Shown one piece after another: positions 1 to 6,763 of a DNA stretch of 14,364 nt. The position numbers and the translations under genes are program-made. Origin of the DNA: Muribaculaceae bacterium (GTDB lineage: Bacteria > Bacteroidota > Bacteroidia > Bacteroidales > Muribaculaceae); assembly GCA_016287065.1 (NCBI GenBank), contig JAEEVB010000031.1, positions 1 through 14,364 on the forward strand, written 5' to 3'. How positions within the stretch are numbered: position 1 is the stretch's first letter; the number at the start of each line of letters is the position of its first letter. The notes beneath the pieces were generated by a model. That model did not search any database. It saw only the letters and a program-made list of their open reading frames with translations, and was not told the origin of the DNA.

Positions 1-1476
1 TATCTTCAGCAGGCCATAATTCTCGATATGGCGAGTGATGTAACCGGCAATGATTGCCTGATTGATGACAGCTGCCAGGAACTTCTCTTCGCGATCTTGC
101 ATGCAGCCGAATTCTTCAAGTTCATCGTGCCTGTAAGATTTCACATTAGTTGTTTCCTTGCCACGCATCACCTCTATCACATAGTTCGCCTTGAATTTTT
201 CCTTCAGTGCAAGAGTGGTTTCGATAGCAGCGCAGAGTTCTTCACGTGCCTCTATCTTCTTGCGTGGATGCAGACAATTGTCACAACTGCCACAGTTGTC
301 AACATCATACTCTTCTCCAAAATAATGGAGCAGAGTCTTTCGGCGGCACACCGACGACTCGGCATAGGTTGCAGTCTCTTGCAGCAGCTGTTTACCGATT
401 TCCTGCTCCGAGACCGGTTTTCCTTGCATAAACTTGAGAAGTTTACTCAAGTCCTTTTTAGCATAGAAGGTAATGCATTTGCCTTCTCCGCCATCTCGAC
501 CGGCTCGACCAGTTTCCTGATAATAACCCTCTAGGCTCTTTGGAATATCATAGTGAATAACAAATCGCACATCGGGTTTGTCGATACCCATACCAAAAGC
601 GATGGTGGCAACAATAACATCAATCTCTTCATTCAAGAATTTATCCTGATTCTCTGAACGGGTAACGCTGTCCATACCTGCATGATAAGCCAGCGCTTTG
701 ATGTCATTCACTCTCAAGGTCTCGGCTAGTTCTTCAACCTTTTTACGGCTCAAGCAATAAATGATGCCCGATTTTCCTGGCATCGACTTCACATAGCGTA
801 TGATGTCCTTGTCTACATCAGCTAGTTTGGGACGAACCTCATAGTACAGGTTTGGCCTGTTAAACGACGACTTGAATACCGTAGCATTTGGTATGTTCAG
901 CGTCTTCATGATATCATGCTGCACCTTGGGGGTAGCTGTTGCTGTGAGGGCTATGATGGGCCGTTTGCCTATCTCATCAACACTCTTGCGTATGTTGCGA
1001 TATTCTGGCCTGAAATCATGTCCCCACTCCGAGATACAATGAGCCTCGTCTATAGCGTAGAACGACACTTTCACATTCTTGAGAAAACTGATGTTTTCCT
1101 CCTTCGACAGCGATTCTGGGGCAACATAAAGCAGCCGGGTCTTTCCTGCCAGCACATCATTCTTAACCTGGTCTATCGATTGCCTGTTAAGCGATGAATT
1201 CAAGAAATGTGCAATTCCATCTACCTCGCTATAGTTGCGCATGGCATCTACTTGGTTTTTCATGAGCGCAATCAATGGCGATATGACAATGGCAGTGCCA
1301 TCCATCAGCAGCGAGGGCAACTGATAACATAGCGACTTGCCGCCTCCTGTGGGCATCAGAACAAAACCATCTTTCTCCTCAAGCAGGTTCATGATAATGG
1401 CTTCCTGATAGCCTTTGAAGGTGTCGAAACCAAAGTGTTTTTTCAGTTCAGTAGTTAACGTCTTTTTATCTATCAT
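1..1476 (-). CDS. recQ: ATP-dependent DNA helicase RecQ (5' part; C-terminus beyond window)
   Basis: Superfamily 2 3'-5' DNA helicase used in recombination and replication-fork repair. I translated the minus strand from the ATG at 1476; an in-frame TGA lies six bases upstream, so this start is firm. The reading frame stays open for 492 codons to the window edge. Visible motifs: Walker A MPTGGGKS at residues 41-48, the DEAH box at 143-146, the RecQ aromatic-rich loop (SEWGHDFRPEY) just after it, motif III ALTATAT, and motif VI GRAGR near 323. A four-cysteine zinc site follows (C377, C395, C398, C401), then the start of the RQC winged helix. Any HRDC domain would lie outside the window. Bacteroidota RecQ proteins are often above 600 aa, so a substantial C-terminal part is missing here only because of the window edge. 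It is separated from clpX by a terminator and probably has its own promoter. Confidence 0.95.
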   Translation of the reverse strand, partial: MIDKKTLTTELKKHFGFDTFKGYQEAIIMNLLEEKDGFVLMPTGGGKSLCYQLPSLLMDGTAIVISPLIALMKNQVDAMRNYSEVDGIAHFLNSSLNRQSIDQVKNDVLAGKTRLLYVAPESLSKEENISFLKNVKVSFYAIDEAHCISEWGHDFRPEYRNIRKSVDEIGKRPIIALTATATPKVQHDIMKTLNIPNATVFKSSFNRPNLYYEVRPKLADVDKDIIRYVKSMPGKSGIIYCLSRKKVEELAETLRVNDIKALAYHAGMDSVTRSENQDKFLNEEIDVIVATIAFGMGIDKPDVRFVIHYDIPKSLEGYYQETGRAGRDGGEGKCITFYAKKDLSKLLKFMQGKPVSEQEIGKQLLQETATYAESSVCRRKTLLHYFGEEYDVDNCGSCDNCLHPRKKIEAREELCAAIETTLALKEKFKANYVIEVMRGKETTNVKSYRHDELEEFGCMQDREEKFLAAVINQAIIAGYITRHIENYGLLKI

Positions 1477-1512
1477 AGATCAAACGAGCAATGAATTCTG
1501 TCATTTCTCACA

Positions 1513-1543
1513 CAAATATAATAAAAAAATGCGGAATAAAAAA
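1513..1543 (-). promoter_or_regulatory. Probable recQ promoter (Bacteroidota type)
   Basis: On the minus strand 1520-1513 reads TATATTTG, an exact TAnnTTTG -7 element, about 37 nt upstream of the recQ ATG. The expected -33 position (about 1540-1543) reads TTTT rather than TTTG, so only the -7 box is convincing. It lies directly beside, and partly inside, the clpX terminator. Confidence 0.4.
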
Positions 1544-1570
1544 TTTTAGTCTATTATTCCGCACTTTTTT
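1523..1570. terminator. Bidirectional-looking terminator between clpX and recQ
   Basis: Perfect 10-bp stem (1530-1539 with 1554-1563) and a 14-nt loop. A run of A precedes it and a run of T follows it on the plus strand, so both strands show a stem followed by a U-tract. The stem then continues as A-T pairs into the tracts. It lies 20-60 nt past the clpX stop and should end the clp transcript; no plus-strand gene here would need it. Confidence 0.85.
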
Positions 1571-1589
1571 TAAATATTTTTGAGTCTTG

Positions 1590-2819
1590 CTATGATTGAG
1601 CCTCAAAATGTGACTGGCTGAACTGCTCACGGGCATAGTCGAGTGTCAGTTCAAATTTCTTGACCCGCTTCGAAGGAACATCATACATTGCCTCTATCAT
1701 GATTGTCTCGAAAATAGAACGCAATCCGCGGGCACCCAATTTGAATTCAATCGACTTGTCTACAACAAAGTCGAGCACATCATCGTCGATCTTGAGTTGA
1801 ACACCCTCCATCTTAAACAGCTTCTCATACTGCTTCACAATGGCATTCTTGGGCTCTGTGAGAATGCGGCGCAATGCATCTCGGTCAAGTGGCTCAAGAT
1901 TGGTAACAATGGGCAAGCGGCCTATAATCTCAGGAATCAGACCATAGGAACGCAGGTCTTGGGGGGCCACGAAACGAAGCATGCGCTCACGTTCAATTTT
2001 TGAAATCTTATTGCCAGCCCCATAACCCACAACGTGCGTGTTGAGACGCAGAGCAATTTTCTTTTCTATTCCCTCAAAAGCCCCACCACAAATGAAGAGG
2101 ATGTTATGCGTGTCAACGGCTATCATCTTTTGCTCAGGATGCTTGCGACCACCTTGGGGAGGAACATTCACAACCGATCCCTCGAGCAGTTTAAGCAATC
2201 CCTGCTGAACACCTTCACCGCTCACGTCACGTGTAATCGACGGATTGTCGCCCTTGCGTGCAATCTTGTCGATTTCATCGATGAACACAATTCCACGTTC
2301 GGCCTCCTTCACATTATAGTCACATGCCTGCAGCAAGCGGGTGAGCAAGCTCTCAATGTCTTCTCCCACATAGCCTGCTTCGGTGAGAACCGTGGCGTCG
2401 ACAATGGCAAATGGAACCTTGAGCAACCGAGCTATTGTCTTGGCAAGAAGCGTCTTGCCTGTGCCAGTGGGTCCAACGATAATGATGTTAGATTTTTCAA
2501 TCTCCACATCATCACTCTTATCCTGGAGCAATCGCTTATAATGATTGTAGACAGCTACCGACAAATATTTTTTAGCGGTTTCCTGACCAATAACATACTG
2601 ATCAAGGTATTCCTTGATTTCATGGGGCTTAGGAAGCGTCGTGACATCAAGTTCCTTCACCTTTTGCTGCATCTGCTGGTCGAGATATTCAAGCGAGATC
2701 TCGTGTGCACGTTCGGCACACTCATCGCAAATGCATCCGTTTATACCGGGCATCAGCAATTTCACCTCACGCTCGCTCCTTCCACAAAAGCTGCAGTACA
2801 TTTCACTCTTTTTCGCCAT
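1590..2819 (-). CDS. clpX: ATP-dependent Clp protease ATP-binding subunit ClpX
   Basis: AAA+ unfoldase that recognises tagged or damaged proteins, unfolds them and threads them into ClpP in the cytoplasm. At 409 aa it is near the family norm. Residues 1-40 form the zinc-binding domain with C9, C12, C31 and C34. Walker A GPTGTGKT is at 116-123, pore-loop GYVG at 149-152, Walker B FIDEID at 179-184, the RKH substrate-entry loop at 225-227, and the sensor-2 GARGLR motif lies in the C-terminal small domain. At the place of the IGF loop that docks ClpX onto ClpP, the sequence is V264-G265-Y266, possibly a lineage-typical variant. Its ATG shares one base with the clpP stop (TAATG), which implies co-transcription and translational coupling with clpP. 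A strong terminator follows the stop. Confidence 0.98.
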   Translation of the reverse strand: MAKKSEMYCSFCGRSEREVKLLMPGINGCICDECAERAHEISLEYLDQQMQQKVKELDVTTLPKPHEIKEYLDQYVIGQETAKKYLSVAVYNHYKRLLQDKSDDVEIEKSNIIIVGPTGTGKTLLAKTIARLLKVPFAIVDATVLTEAGYVGEDIESLLTRLLQACDYNVKEAERGIVFIDEIDKIARKGDNPSITRDVSGEGVQQGLLKLLEGSVVNVPPQGGRKHPEQKMIAVDTHNILFICGGAFEGIEKKIALRLNTHVVGYGAGNKISKIERERMLRFVAPQDLRSYGLIPEIIGRLPIVTNLEPLDRDALRRILTEPKNAIVKQYEKLFKMEGVQLKIDDDVLDFVVDKSIEFKLGARGLRSIFETIMIEAMYDVPSKRVKKFELTLDYAREQFSQSHFEAQS

Positions 2820-3493
2820 TACTTGGTTTTTTTGAGCACATTGTCAATCATGCCATATTCCATAGCCTCCTTCGATGTCATCCAATAGTCACGGTCACTG
2901 TCGGCATACACCTTGTCGTAGGGCTGGCCCGAGTGTTCGCTGATAATGGTATAGAGTTCCTTCTTGAGCTTAAGGATTTCTCTCGATGTAATCTCTATAT
3001 CCGAAGCCTGACCCTGAATGCCACCCATAGGTTGATGAATCATCACCCTCGAGTGATTCAGTGCAAAACGCTTACCTTTTTCGCCAGCAACAAGCAGCAC
3101 AGCGGCCATCGAGGCAGCCATTCCGGTGCAGATGGTCGATACGTCGCTCTGTATATACTGCATCGTGTCATAAATGCCCAAACCCGCATACACTGAGCCA
3201 CCAGGAGAATTGAGATAGATCGACACATCTTTGCCTGGTTCGGCAGAATCAAGATAGAGCAACTGTGCCTGAATCACATTGGCCGTATAGTCGTCGATCT
3301 GTGTGCCCAGAAAAATGATTCGGTCCATCATGAGGCGCGAGAAAACATCCATTTGCGCCACATTAAGTTTGCGTTCCTCAATAATTGTTGGAGAAATGTA
3401 GTTGTCAGAAATCTGACTGGTGTACTGGTCAAGAGCCAAACCATTCATGCCTAAATGATGAACAGCAAATTTTCTGAAATCGTTATTATCCAT
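2819..3493 (-). CDS. clpP: ATP-dependent Clp protease proteolytic subunit ClpP
   Basis: Serine peptidase that forms the double-heptamer proteolytic chamber served by ClpX. It has 224 aa; E. coli ClpP has 207, and the extra length is in the N-terminal leader before the conserved core. The catalytic triad is visible with family spacing: S128 in GMAAS, H153 in MIHQP and D202 in RDYWM (offsets of 25 and 74 from the serine match E. coli S97/H122/D171). The oxyanion-loop region NSPGGSV is at 95-101. The stop overlaps the clpX start by one base. The ATG at 3493 is preceded by A/T-rich sequence without a Shine-Dalgarno site, and a terminator-like hairpin lies 33-70 nt upstream. I saw no good -33/-7 promoter in the short gap to tig. 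Confidence 0.98.
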   Translation of the reverse strand: MDNNDFRKFAVHHLGMNGLALDQYTSQISDNYISPTIIEERKLNVAQMDVFSRLMMDRIIFLGTQIDDYTANVIQAQLLYLDSAEPGKDVSIYLNSPGGSVYAGLGIYDTMQYIQSDVSTICTGMAASMAAVLLVAGEKGKRFALNHSRVMIHQPMGGIQGQASDIEITSREILKLKKELYTIISEHSGQPYDKVYADSDRDYWMTSKEAMEYGMIDNVLKKTK

Positions 3494-3525
3494 TGTTCTA
3501 GAATAAATTTAATTACTAGTTGTTT

Positions 3526-3564
3526 AAAAAGGAGCGGACACATTTCTTGATTGCGACCGCCCCC
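3526..3564 (-). terminator. Terminator-like hairpin between tig and clpP
   Basis: On the minus strand the arm GGGGCGG (3563-3557) pairs with CCGCTCC (3537-3531) through seven pairs including one G-U wobble. The loop is 19 nt, and TTTTT (3530-3526) follows at once. The plus-strand version has an A-C mismatch, so it works best for minus-strand transcripts. A smaller GAGAG/CTCTC hairpin (3581-3596) sits just upstream, right after the tig stop. The hairpin could end or attenuate tig transcripts before clpP. Confidence 0.55.
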
Positions 3565-3603
3565 TATTATGTTTATCGATGAGAGGAGTATCTCTCCAGT
3601 TTA

Positions 3604-4953
3604 TTATTTCTCGAAAAGCTTGTTGAATTCTTCAACGCTCACTTCTTTCTCATCAAGACCCACACTTTCCTTGATGGTTGCAAACACCTTGTCCTCAAAG
3701 GCTCGGTTCTGGATCTGTTCGCTGTATTCTGGCTTCTCAAGGAATTCATGAGCATACTTGTCAATCACATCATCAGGAAGATTTGTCATGCCATACTGAG
3801 CAAACTGCTGGGCGGCATAGAAGCGGGCAAGGCGCATCTTGTCTTCAACTTCCACTTTCAGGTCATAGTTACGAGCCACCTTCTCCTTGATGAGTTGCCA
3901 AATGAGTTGTTCACGGGTCTGGGGATACTGCTCTTCCACTTTGCTGGTATCACCCTCTTTACTGCGGGCAAGCAGGAAGCGCTTCAGGAATTCGTCGGGC
4001 AGTTCCAGTTCACCCACTTTTTTTCTCAAGACGCGTTCTGCATCAACTGTGAAGCGATAGTTGCTGTCGCTCTTCAGCTGGTTGGCAATTGTTTCGCGCA
4101 GTTTCTCGCGATATTCTTCTTCATTCTTGGCAACATCTTTTCCAAGCACATTGTCGAAGAATTCCTGATTCATTTCAGCATCCTGATTCACCATAATCTC
4201 GTTCACATGGAACTTGAAGTCACTCTTCACGTCGGCCTCGTCTTTGCCCACGTTAAGCATGGCGGCCAGTTCGGTAAGGTTGCCATCAGCTGCAGCATGA
4301 GGATTGAAGACAATCTCATCATCAACCTTCTTACCAATAAATTTTGCCTTTTCATCTTCATTCTTCAAGAACTGCGGAGAGATGATGGTGCGATCCACCT
4401 TGATACCACCCTCTTTGGCGTTTCCTTTCTCGTCGAGTTCTTCCATCGAACCCTTCAGGAGTGCATCTTCAACCGACACTTCACCTGCCACTTGTGTACC
4501 AAAACGTTTCTTGTAGCTCTCATTCTGCTTCTCAACCATATCATCGCTCACCTTAATATTATAATAAGGTATCTTGACACGCTTGTCAAGTTTCAGGTCA
4601 AACTCAGGTGCAATACCCAAATCAAACTTGAACTCATAGTTAGTCTCTTCCTTCAGGTCGGCCTTCGTGTCAGCCGACACCATAGGTTCGCCCAGCAGGT
4701 CTATATTGTTATTTACGATATAGTCGGTTAGTGCCTTGCTCACTTTCTTGTCAACAACCTGCACACGCACTTCGGTGCCATACTGCTTCATGAGCAGAGA
4801 CATGGGCACATGACCGGGACGGAAGCCCTTCATCGGGTGCTTTTGGCTTATCGACATTAATTCTTTCTTTACATCACTCTGATAATCTTCAGGAGTTAAC
4901 GACACTGTGAGCACAGCATTCACGTTGTCCTTTTTGTCAAATGTTACGTTCAT
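3604..4953 (-). CDS. tig: Trigger factor, ribosome-associated chaperone
   Basis: Cytoplasmic chaperone that docks at the ribosomal exit tunnel and shields nascent chains. The 449-aa length is close to E. coli trigger factor (432). The N-terminal domain carries the ribosome-binding signature GFRPGHVP at residues 43-50, followed by MSLLMKQYG. The central part (about 150-240) occupies the FKBP-like PPIase position but its sequence is divergent; I cannot confirm catalytic residues. The rest (about 250-449) is charged, helix-rich sequence typical of the C-terminal chaperone arms. The C-terminal half contains family-like phrases such as 'RVLRKKVGELELPDEFLKRF'. It lies upstream of clpP-clpX, the common tig-clpP-clpX order, and has a good promoter of its own at 5016-5047. 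Confidence 0.95.
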   Translation of the reverse strand: MNVTFDKKDNVNAVLTVSLTPEDYQSDVKKELMSISQKHPMKGFRPGHVPMSLLMKQYGTEVRVQVVDKKVSKALTDYIVNNNIDLLGEPMVSADTKADLKEETNYEFKFDLGIAPEFDLKLDKRVKIPYYNIKVSDDMVEKQNESYKKRFGTQVAGEVSVEDALLKGSMEELDEKGNAKEGGIKVDRTIISPQFLKNEDEKAKFIGKKVDDEIVFNPHAAADGNLTELAAMLNVGKDEADVKSDFKFHVNEIMVNQDAEMNQEFFDNVLGKDVAKNEEEYREKLRETIANQLKSDSNYRFTVDAERVLRKKVGELELPDEFLKRFLLARSKEGDTSKVEEQYPQTREQLIWQLIKEKVARNYDLKVEVEDKMRLARFYAAQQFAQYGMTNLPDDVIDKYAHEFLEKPEYSEQIQNRAFEDKVFATIKESVGLDEKEVSVEEFNKLFEK

Positions 4954-5015
4954 TGTTTAGTGTTATATTTTATTGAATAATTGTCTTGTTTAATTGCGTC
5001 TCTAAAAATGTGGTG

Positions 5016-5047
5016 CAAAATTACAAAGAATGAGATGTTTCGGCAAA
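5016..5047 (-). promoter_or_regulatory. tig promoter (Bacteroidota TTTG / TAnnTTTG)
   Basis: Minus-strand TTTG at 5047-5044, 20-nt spacer, then TAATTTTG at 5023-5016, an exact -7 element. The start point would be near 5009, giving a leader of about 55 nt before the tig ATG at 4953. The 14-mer around the -7 box (5014-5027) recurs exactly at the sigma-factor promoter. Confidence 0.65.
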
Positions 5048-5142
5048 TTTCTCTTTATTATTTTTCATCACACCTCATCACAACAATGTTAATAATAGCA
5101 AAACTTATGCCAATTCAAGCCATTTAGCGCTTAAGCGTAGCC

Positions 5143-5177
5143 AAAAAAAATCTCCACAGCCCTATACCGTGGAGATT
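5143..5177 (-). terminator. Rho-independent terminator of the ECF sigma gene
   Basis: Perfect 9-bp stem, 5169-5177 with 5149-5157, and an 11-nt loop. On the minus strand it is followed by an unbroken T-run (complement of the A-run 5143-5150). It lies about 28 nt past the sigma-factor stop and separates that gene from tig. Confidence 0.9.
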
Positions 5178-5204
5178 GATGATTATTACAAAACAGCTGT
5201 AATA

Positions 5205-5795
5205 TCACATCGAAAGTATAATTCGCTTCTCGTCGGCATAACGGCGCATGTTCATCAACGCATAACGCATACGGCCCAGAGCGGTATTGATGCTCACCTT
5301 CGTTGCATCTGCAATCTCCTTGAAGCTCATGTTTTGATAGTAACGCATGAATATCACTTCACGTTGTGTCATAGGGAGCTGAGATATGAGCAACTTCACA
5401 TCCTGCCGAGTCTGAAAGCGAATCATCTCGTCCTCGATGGTTGCTGCACTGAATTCCTTACGGTTGTATATGTCAGAGTCCTCGGCATCGGCCGACTGCA
5501 CATTCTCCAGTTTTTCCTGACGAAAATGGTCAACTATGAGGTTGTGCGCTATGCGCATGATCCATGCCACGAATTTCCCGTTCTCGTAGTAGCGCCCTTG
5601 TTTAATGGTGGTAATGGCTTTGATAAACGTTTCCTGAAAAAAATCATCGGCGAGAACGTCATCTTTCACCGTATAACGAATATAGGAATAGACACTCTGC
5701 TTGTGACGCTCCAGTAGCTCGTCAAAAGCAGCATTACACCCATCGACATACAGCGATATCAGTCGTTCATCGCTTTCGTCCTTTAAATTTTTCAT
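5205..5795 (-). CDS. ECF-type RNA polymerase sigma-70 family factor
   Basis: A 196-aa sigma factor with only regions 2 and 4, the extracytoplasmic-function layout. Region 2 spans about residues 22-92 and includes DDFFQETFIKA (core-binding helix) and FVAWIMRIAHNLIVDHFR (the -10 recognition part). A variable acidic linker (about 96-125) follows. Region 4 (about 131-186) holds the helix-turn-helix phrase MSFKEIADATKVSINTALGR. It is transcribed alone, with its own promoter (5875-5905) and terminator (5143-5177). No anti-sigma gene with a membrane helix and cytoplasmic sigma-binding domain is adjacent, so how its activity is controlled cannot be read from the window. It is not next to a SusC/SusD pair either, unlike many Bacteroidota ECF factors. 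The target regulon is unknown. Confidence 0.93.
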   Translation of the reverse strand: MKNLKDESDERLISLYVDGCNAAFDELLERHKQSVYSYIRYTVKDDVLADDFFQETFIKAITTIKQGRYYENGKFVAWIMRIAHNLIVDHFRQEKLENVQSADAEDSDIYNRKEFSAATIEDEMIRFQTRQDVKLLISQLPMTQREVIFMRYYQNMSFKEIADATKVSINTALGRMRYALMNMRRYADEKRIILSM

Positions 5796-5874
5796 TACTA
5801 TGTACTTGTTGGTTAGTAAGTAATGGTCACGTCGATAGGCAATTTGATTTTAATAGTTATTAATGTTTACGCTG

Positions 5875-5905
5875 CAAAATTACAAATAAATTATAAATTC
5901 ACAAA
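5875..5905 (-). promoter_or_regulatory. ECF sigma gene promoter (Bacteroidota TTTG / TAnnTTTG)
   Basis: Minus-strand TTTG at 5905-5902, 19-nt spacer, TAATTTTG at 5882-5875. The predicted start near 5868 leaves a leader of about 72 nt before the ATG at 5795. Both boxes match the vegetative Bacteroidota consensus, which suggests housekeeping rather than self-directed transcription. Confidence 0.7.
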
Positions 5906-5986
5906 TTTTTTGTGCTTTTTTTGTAGATTTCATTCAAACCGACGGCCAAAAACCGTCATTTTCAAGAGCATCATAAACTCGTTCAA

Positions 5987-6046
5987 GGAGCAAGGAACAA
6001 ACTTTCAGCACAACTGGTAACTGCTCTTATCGCTTGTTCCTTCTCC
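5987..6046 (-). other. Imperfect inverted repeat bracketing the stop of the 96-aa gene
   Basis: Bases 6034-6046 and 5987-6000 pair over 13 bp with one bulged base (C5991); the 33-nt loop contains the TAA stop at 6029-6027. The upstream arm of the transcript hairpin lies inside the last codons of the gene. No T-run follows, so it is not a standard intrinsic terminator. It could be a 3'-end stability structure or a factor-dependent termination site. Confidence 0.5.
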
Positions 6047-6317
6047 ATAATTTATAAAATACATTCGACAACTTGAAGCCCAGTAGCACATAGTCTGTCA
6101 ACTTCATTTTCTTCATGAGCGAATTATTCGCCATCAGACCTCTGATACCGTTGTCCGACACTCGGGTCTTCACATCATTAACCGAGTTCATCAACTGATT
6201 GCGCCCTATCTCGCGTTTCACCAGCGACAGTGCACGGCGATAGCGCAACTCATCAAGCGTGTATCCTTTCCACTCGTTTTGTGAGGGATCAACATTTATG
6301 TTCTGTATCTTCTCCAT
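6027..6317 (-). CDS. Hypothetical basic 96-aa protein, last gene of the YtxH/holin-X operon
   Basis: I do not recognise a named family. The protein has a polar N-terminus (MEKIQNINVDPSQNEWKGYT), a charged helical middle (about 20-45, LDELRYRRALSLVKREIGR), a segment ending near residue 70 with NNSLMKKMK, then a short moderately hydrophobic stretch (about 73-90, LTDYVLLGFKLSNVFYKLW) and a basic tail RRNKR. That stretch could be an amphipathic or weak membrane-anchoring helix; there is no signal peptide. The ATG at 6317 lies 3 nt after the stop of the holin-X-like gene, so the two are almost certainly co-transcribed. Position in the cluster resembles yqjK after yqjE in enterobacteria, but I see no sequence proof of homology. 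An inverted repeat brackets its stop codon. Confidence 0.75.
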   Translation of the reverse strand: MEKIQNINVDPSQNEWKGYTLDELRYRRALSLVKREIGRNQLMNSVNDVKTRVSDNGIRGLMANNSLMKKMKLTDYVLLGFKLSNVFYKLWRRNKR

Positions 6318-6320
6318 CGT

Positions 6321-6674
6321 TTATTTGTCTTTATCGTCGGGTGAAAGGAATAACTTCGATACAAATCGTGCTACAGGATCAAGAATGAGCTGCTTCTTGA
6401 ACGCATAGATACACAATAGAATGATCAAAAGTATCAAGGCCACAATCAAATAGGCCAGCACGGCACTTCCTGTGGCGCTGATTATCACATGTGCAAGCGA
6501 AAATGCCAGAAAAAGCAAGGCACTCATGCCTAACACTATGGTTATTGCCACAAGAAATATTCTTGACAGCAATATCGAGGTCTTTTCGGCAGCGCTGAGC
6601 TTCGTGTAGTCAACCTCAAGTTTCAGATGACTCAGAAACGACTGCCACAGTTTGCCGTAATCTACATCATTCAT
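6321..6674 (-). CDS. Phage holin-X / DUF1469-like two-helix membrane protein
   Basis: Small inner-membrane protein of the 'phage holin family' (Holin-X, YqjE/DUF1469-like) type, as far as layout shows; the real role is unknown and nothing here suggests phage lysis. From the chosen start (MNDVDYGKLW) it has 117 aa: a soluble amphipathic N-terminus (1-30), two long hydrophobic helices (about 36-62 and 70-93) and a basic tail ending SPDDKDK. A longer reading begins at 6698 (125 aa), but that ATG lies inside a perfect 14-bp hairpin. The region between adds only MCDLNGYN, so I prefer the ATG at 6674. The next gene starts 3 nt after its stop. Two YtxH genes lie upstream. Family assignment rests on the hydropathy pattern, size and neighbours, not on an alignment. 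Confidence 0.8.
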   Translation of the reverse strand: MNDVDYGKLWQSFLSHLKLEVDYTKLSAAEKTSILLSRIFLVAITIVLGMSALLFLAFSLAHVIISATGSAVLAYLIVALILLIILLCIYAFKKQLILDPVARFVSKLFLSPDDKDK

Positions 6675-6689
6675 ATTATAACCATTTAA

Positions 6690-6721
6690 ATCACACATGG
6701 CAATTCCTTGCCATGTGTGAT
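6690..6721. other. Perfect 14-bp hairpin between ytxH-like gene 2 and the holin-X gene
   Basis: Bases 6690-6703 and 6708-6721 are exact reverse complements with a 4-nt loop (TTCC on plus, GGAA on minus). In the minus transcript GGAA is a stable GNRA tetraloop. The hairpin lies 16 nt before the preferred start of the holin-X gene and contains the upstream alternative ATG (6698-6696). Minus-strand bases that follow are TTTAAATGG, so the U-tract is poor for termination. Confidence 0.85.
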
Positions 6722-6763
6722 ACGTTATGTCATTTTGTCAGTGACAATTTTAAGGGGTGAGAT

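Noticed and set aside
28..534. 168-aa plus-strand open frame at the left edge
   Set aside because: Antisense to recQ, whose helicase motifs and zinc cysteines are clear on the minus strand.
2034..2888. 284-aa plus-strand open frame opposite clpX and the end of clpP
   Set aside because: Lies wholly antisense to clpX/clpP, shows no recognisable domain, and is explained by codon bias on the opposite strand.
3748..4731. 327-aa plus-strand open frame opposite tig
   Set aside because: Antisense to a complete trigger factor gene; hydrophobic, His/Leu-rich composition typical of a reverse-frame shadow.
5941..5957. Short hairpin GACGG/CCGTC with a 7-nt loop upstream of the sigma promoter
   Set aside because: Only five pairs and no proper T-run on the minus strand; too weak to call a terminator for the small-protein operon.
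6321..6698. Phage origin for the holin-like gene
   Set aside because: The family name is historical. No endolysin, spanin, integrase or structural phage gene is nearby, and the gene sits in a YtxH operon between core genes.
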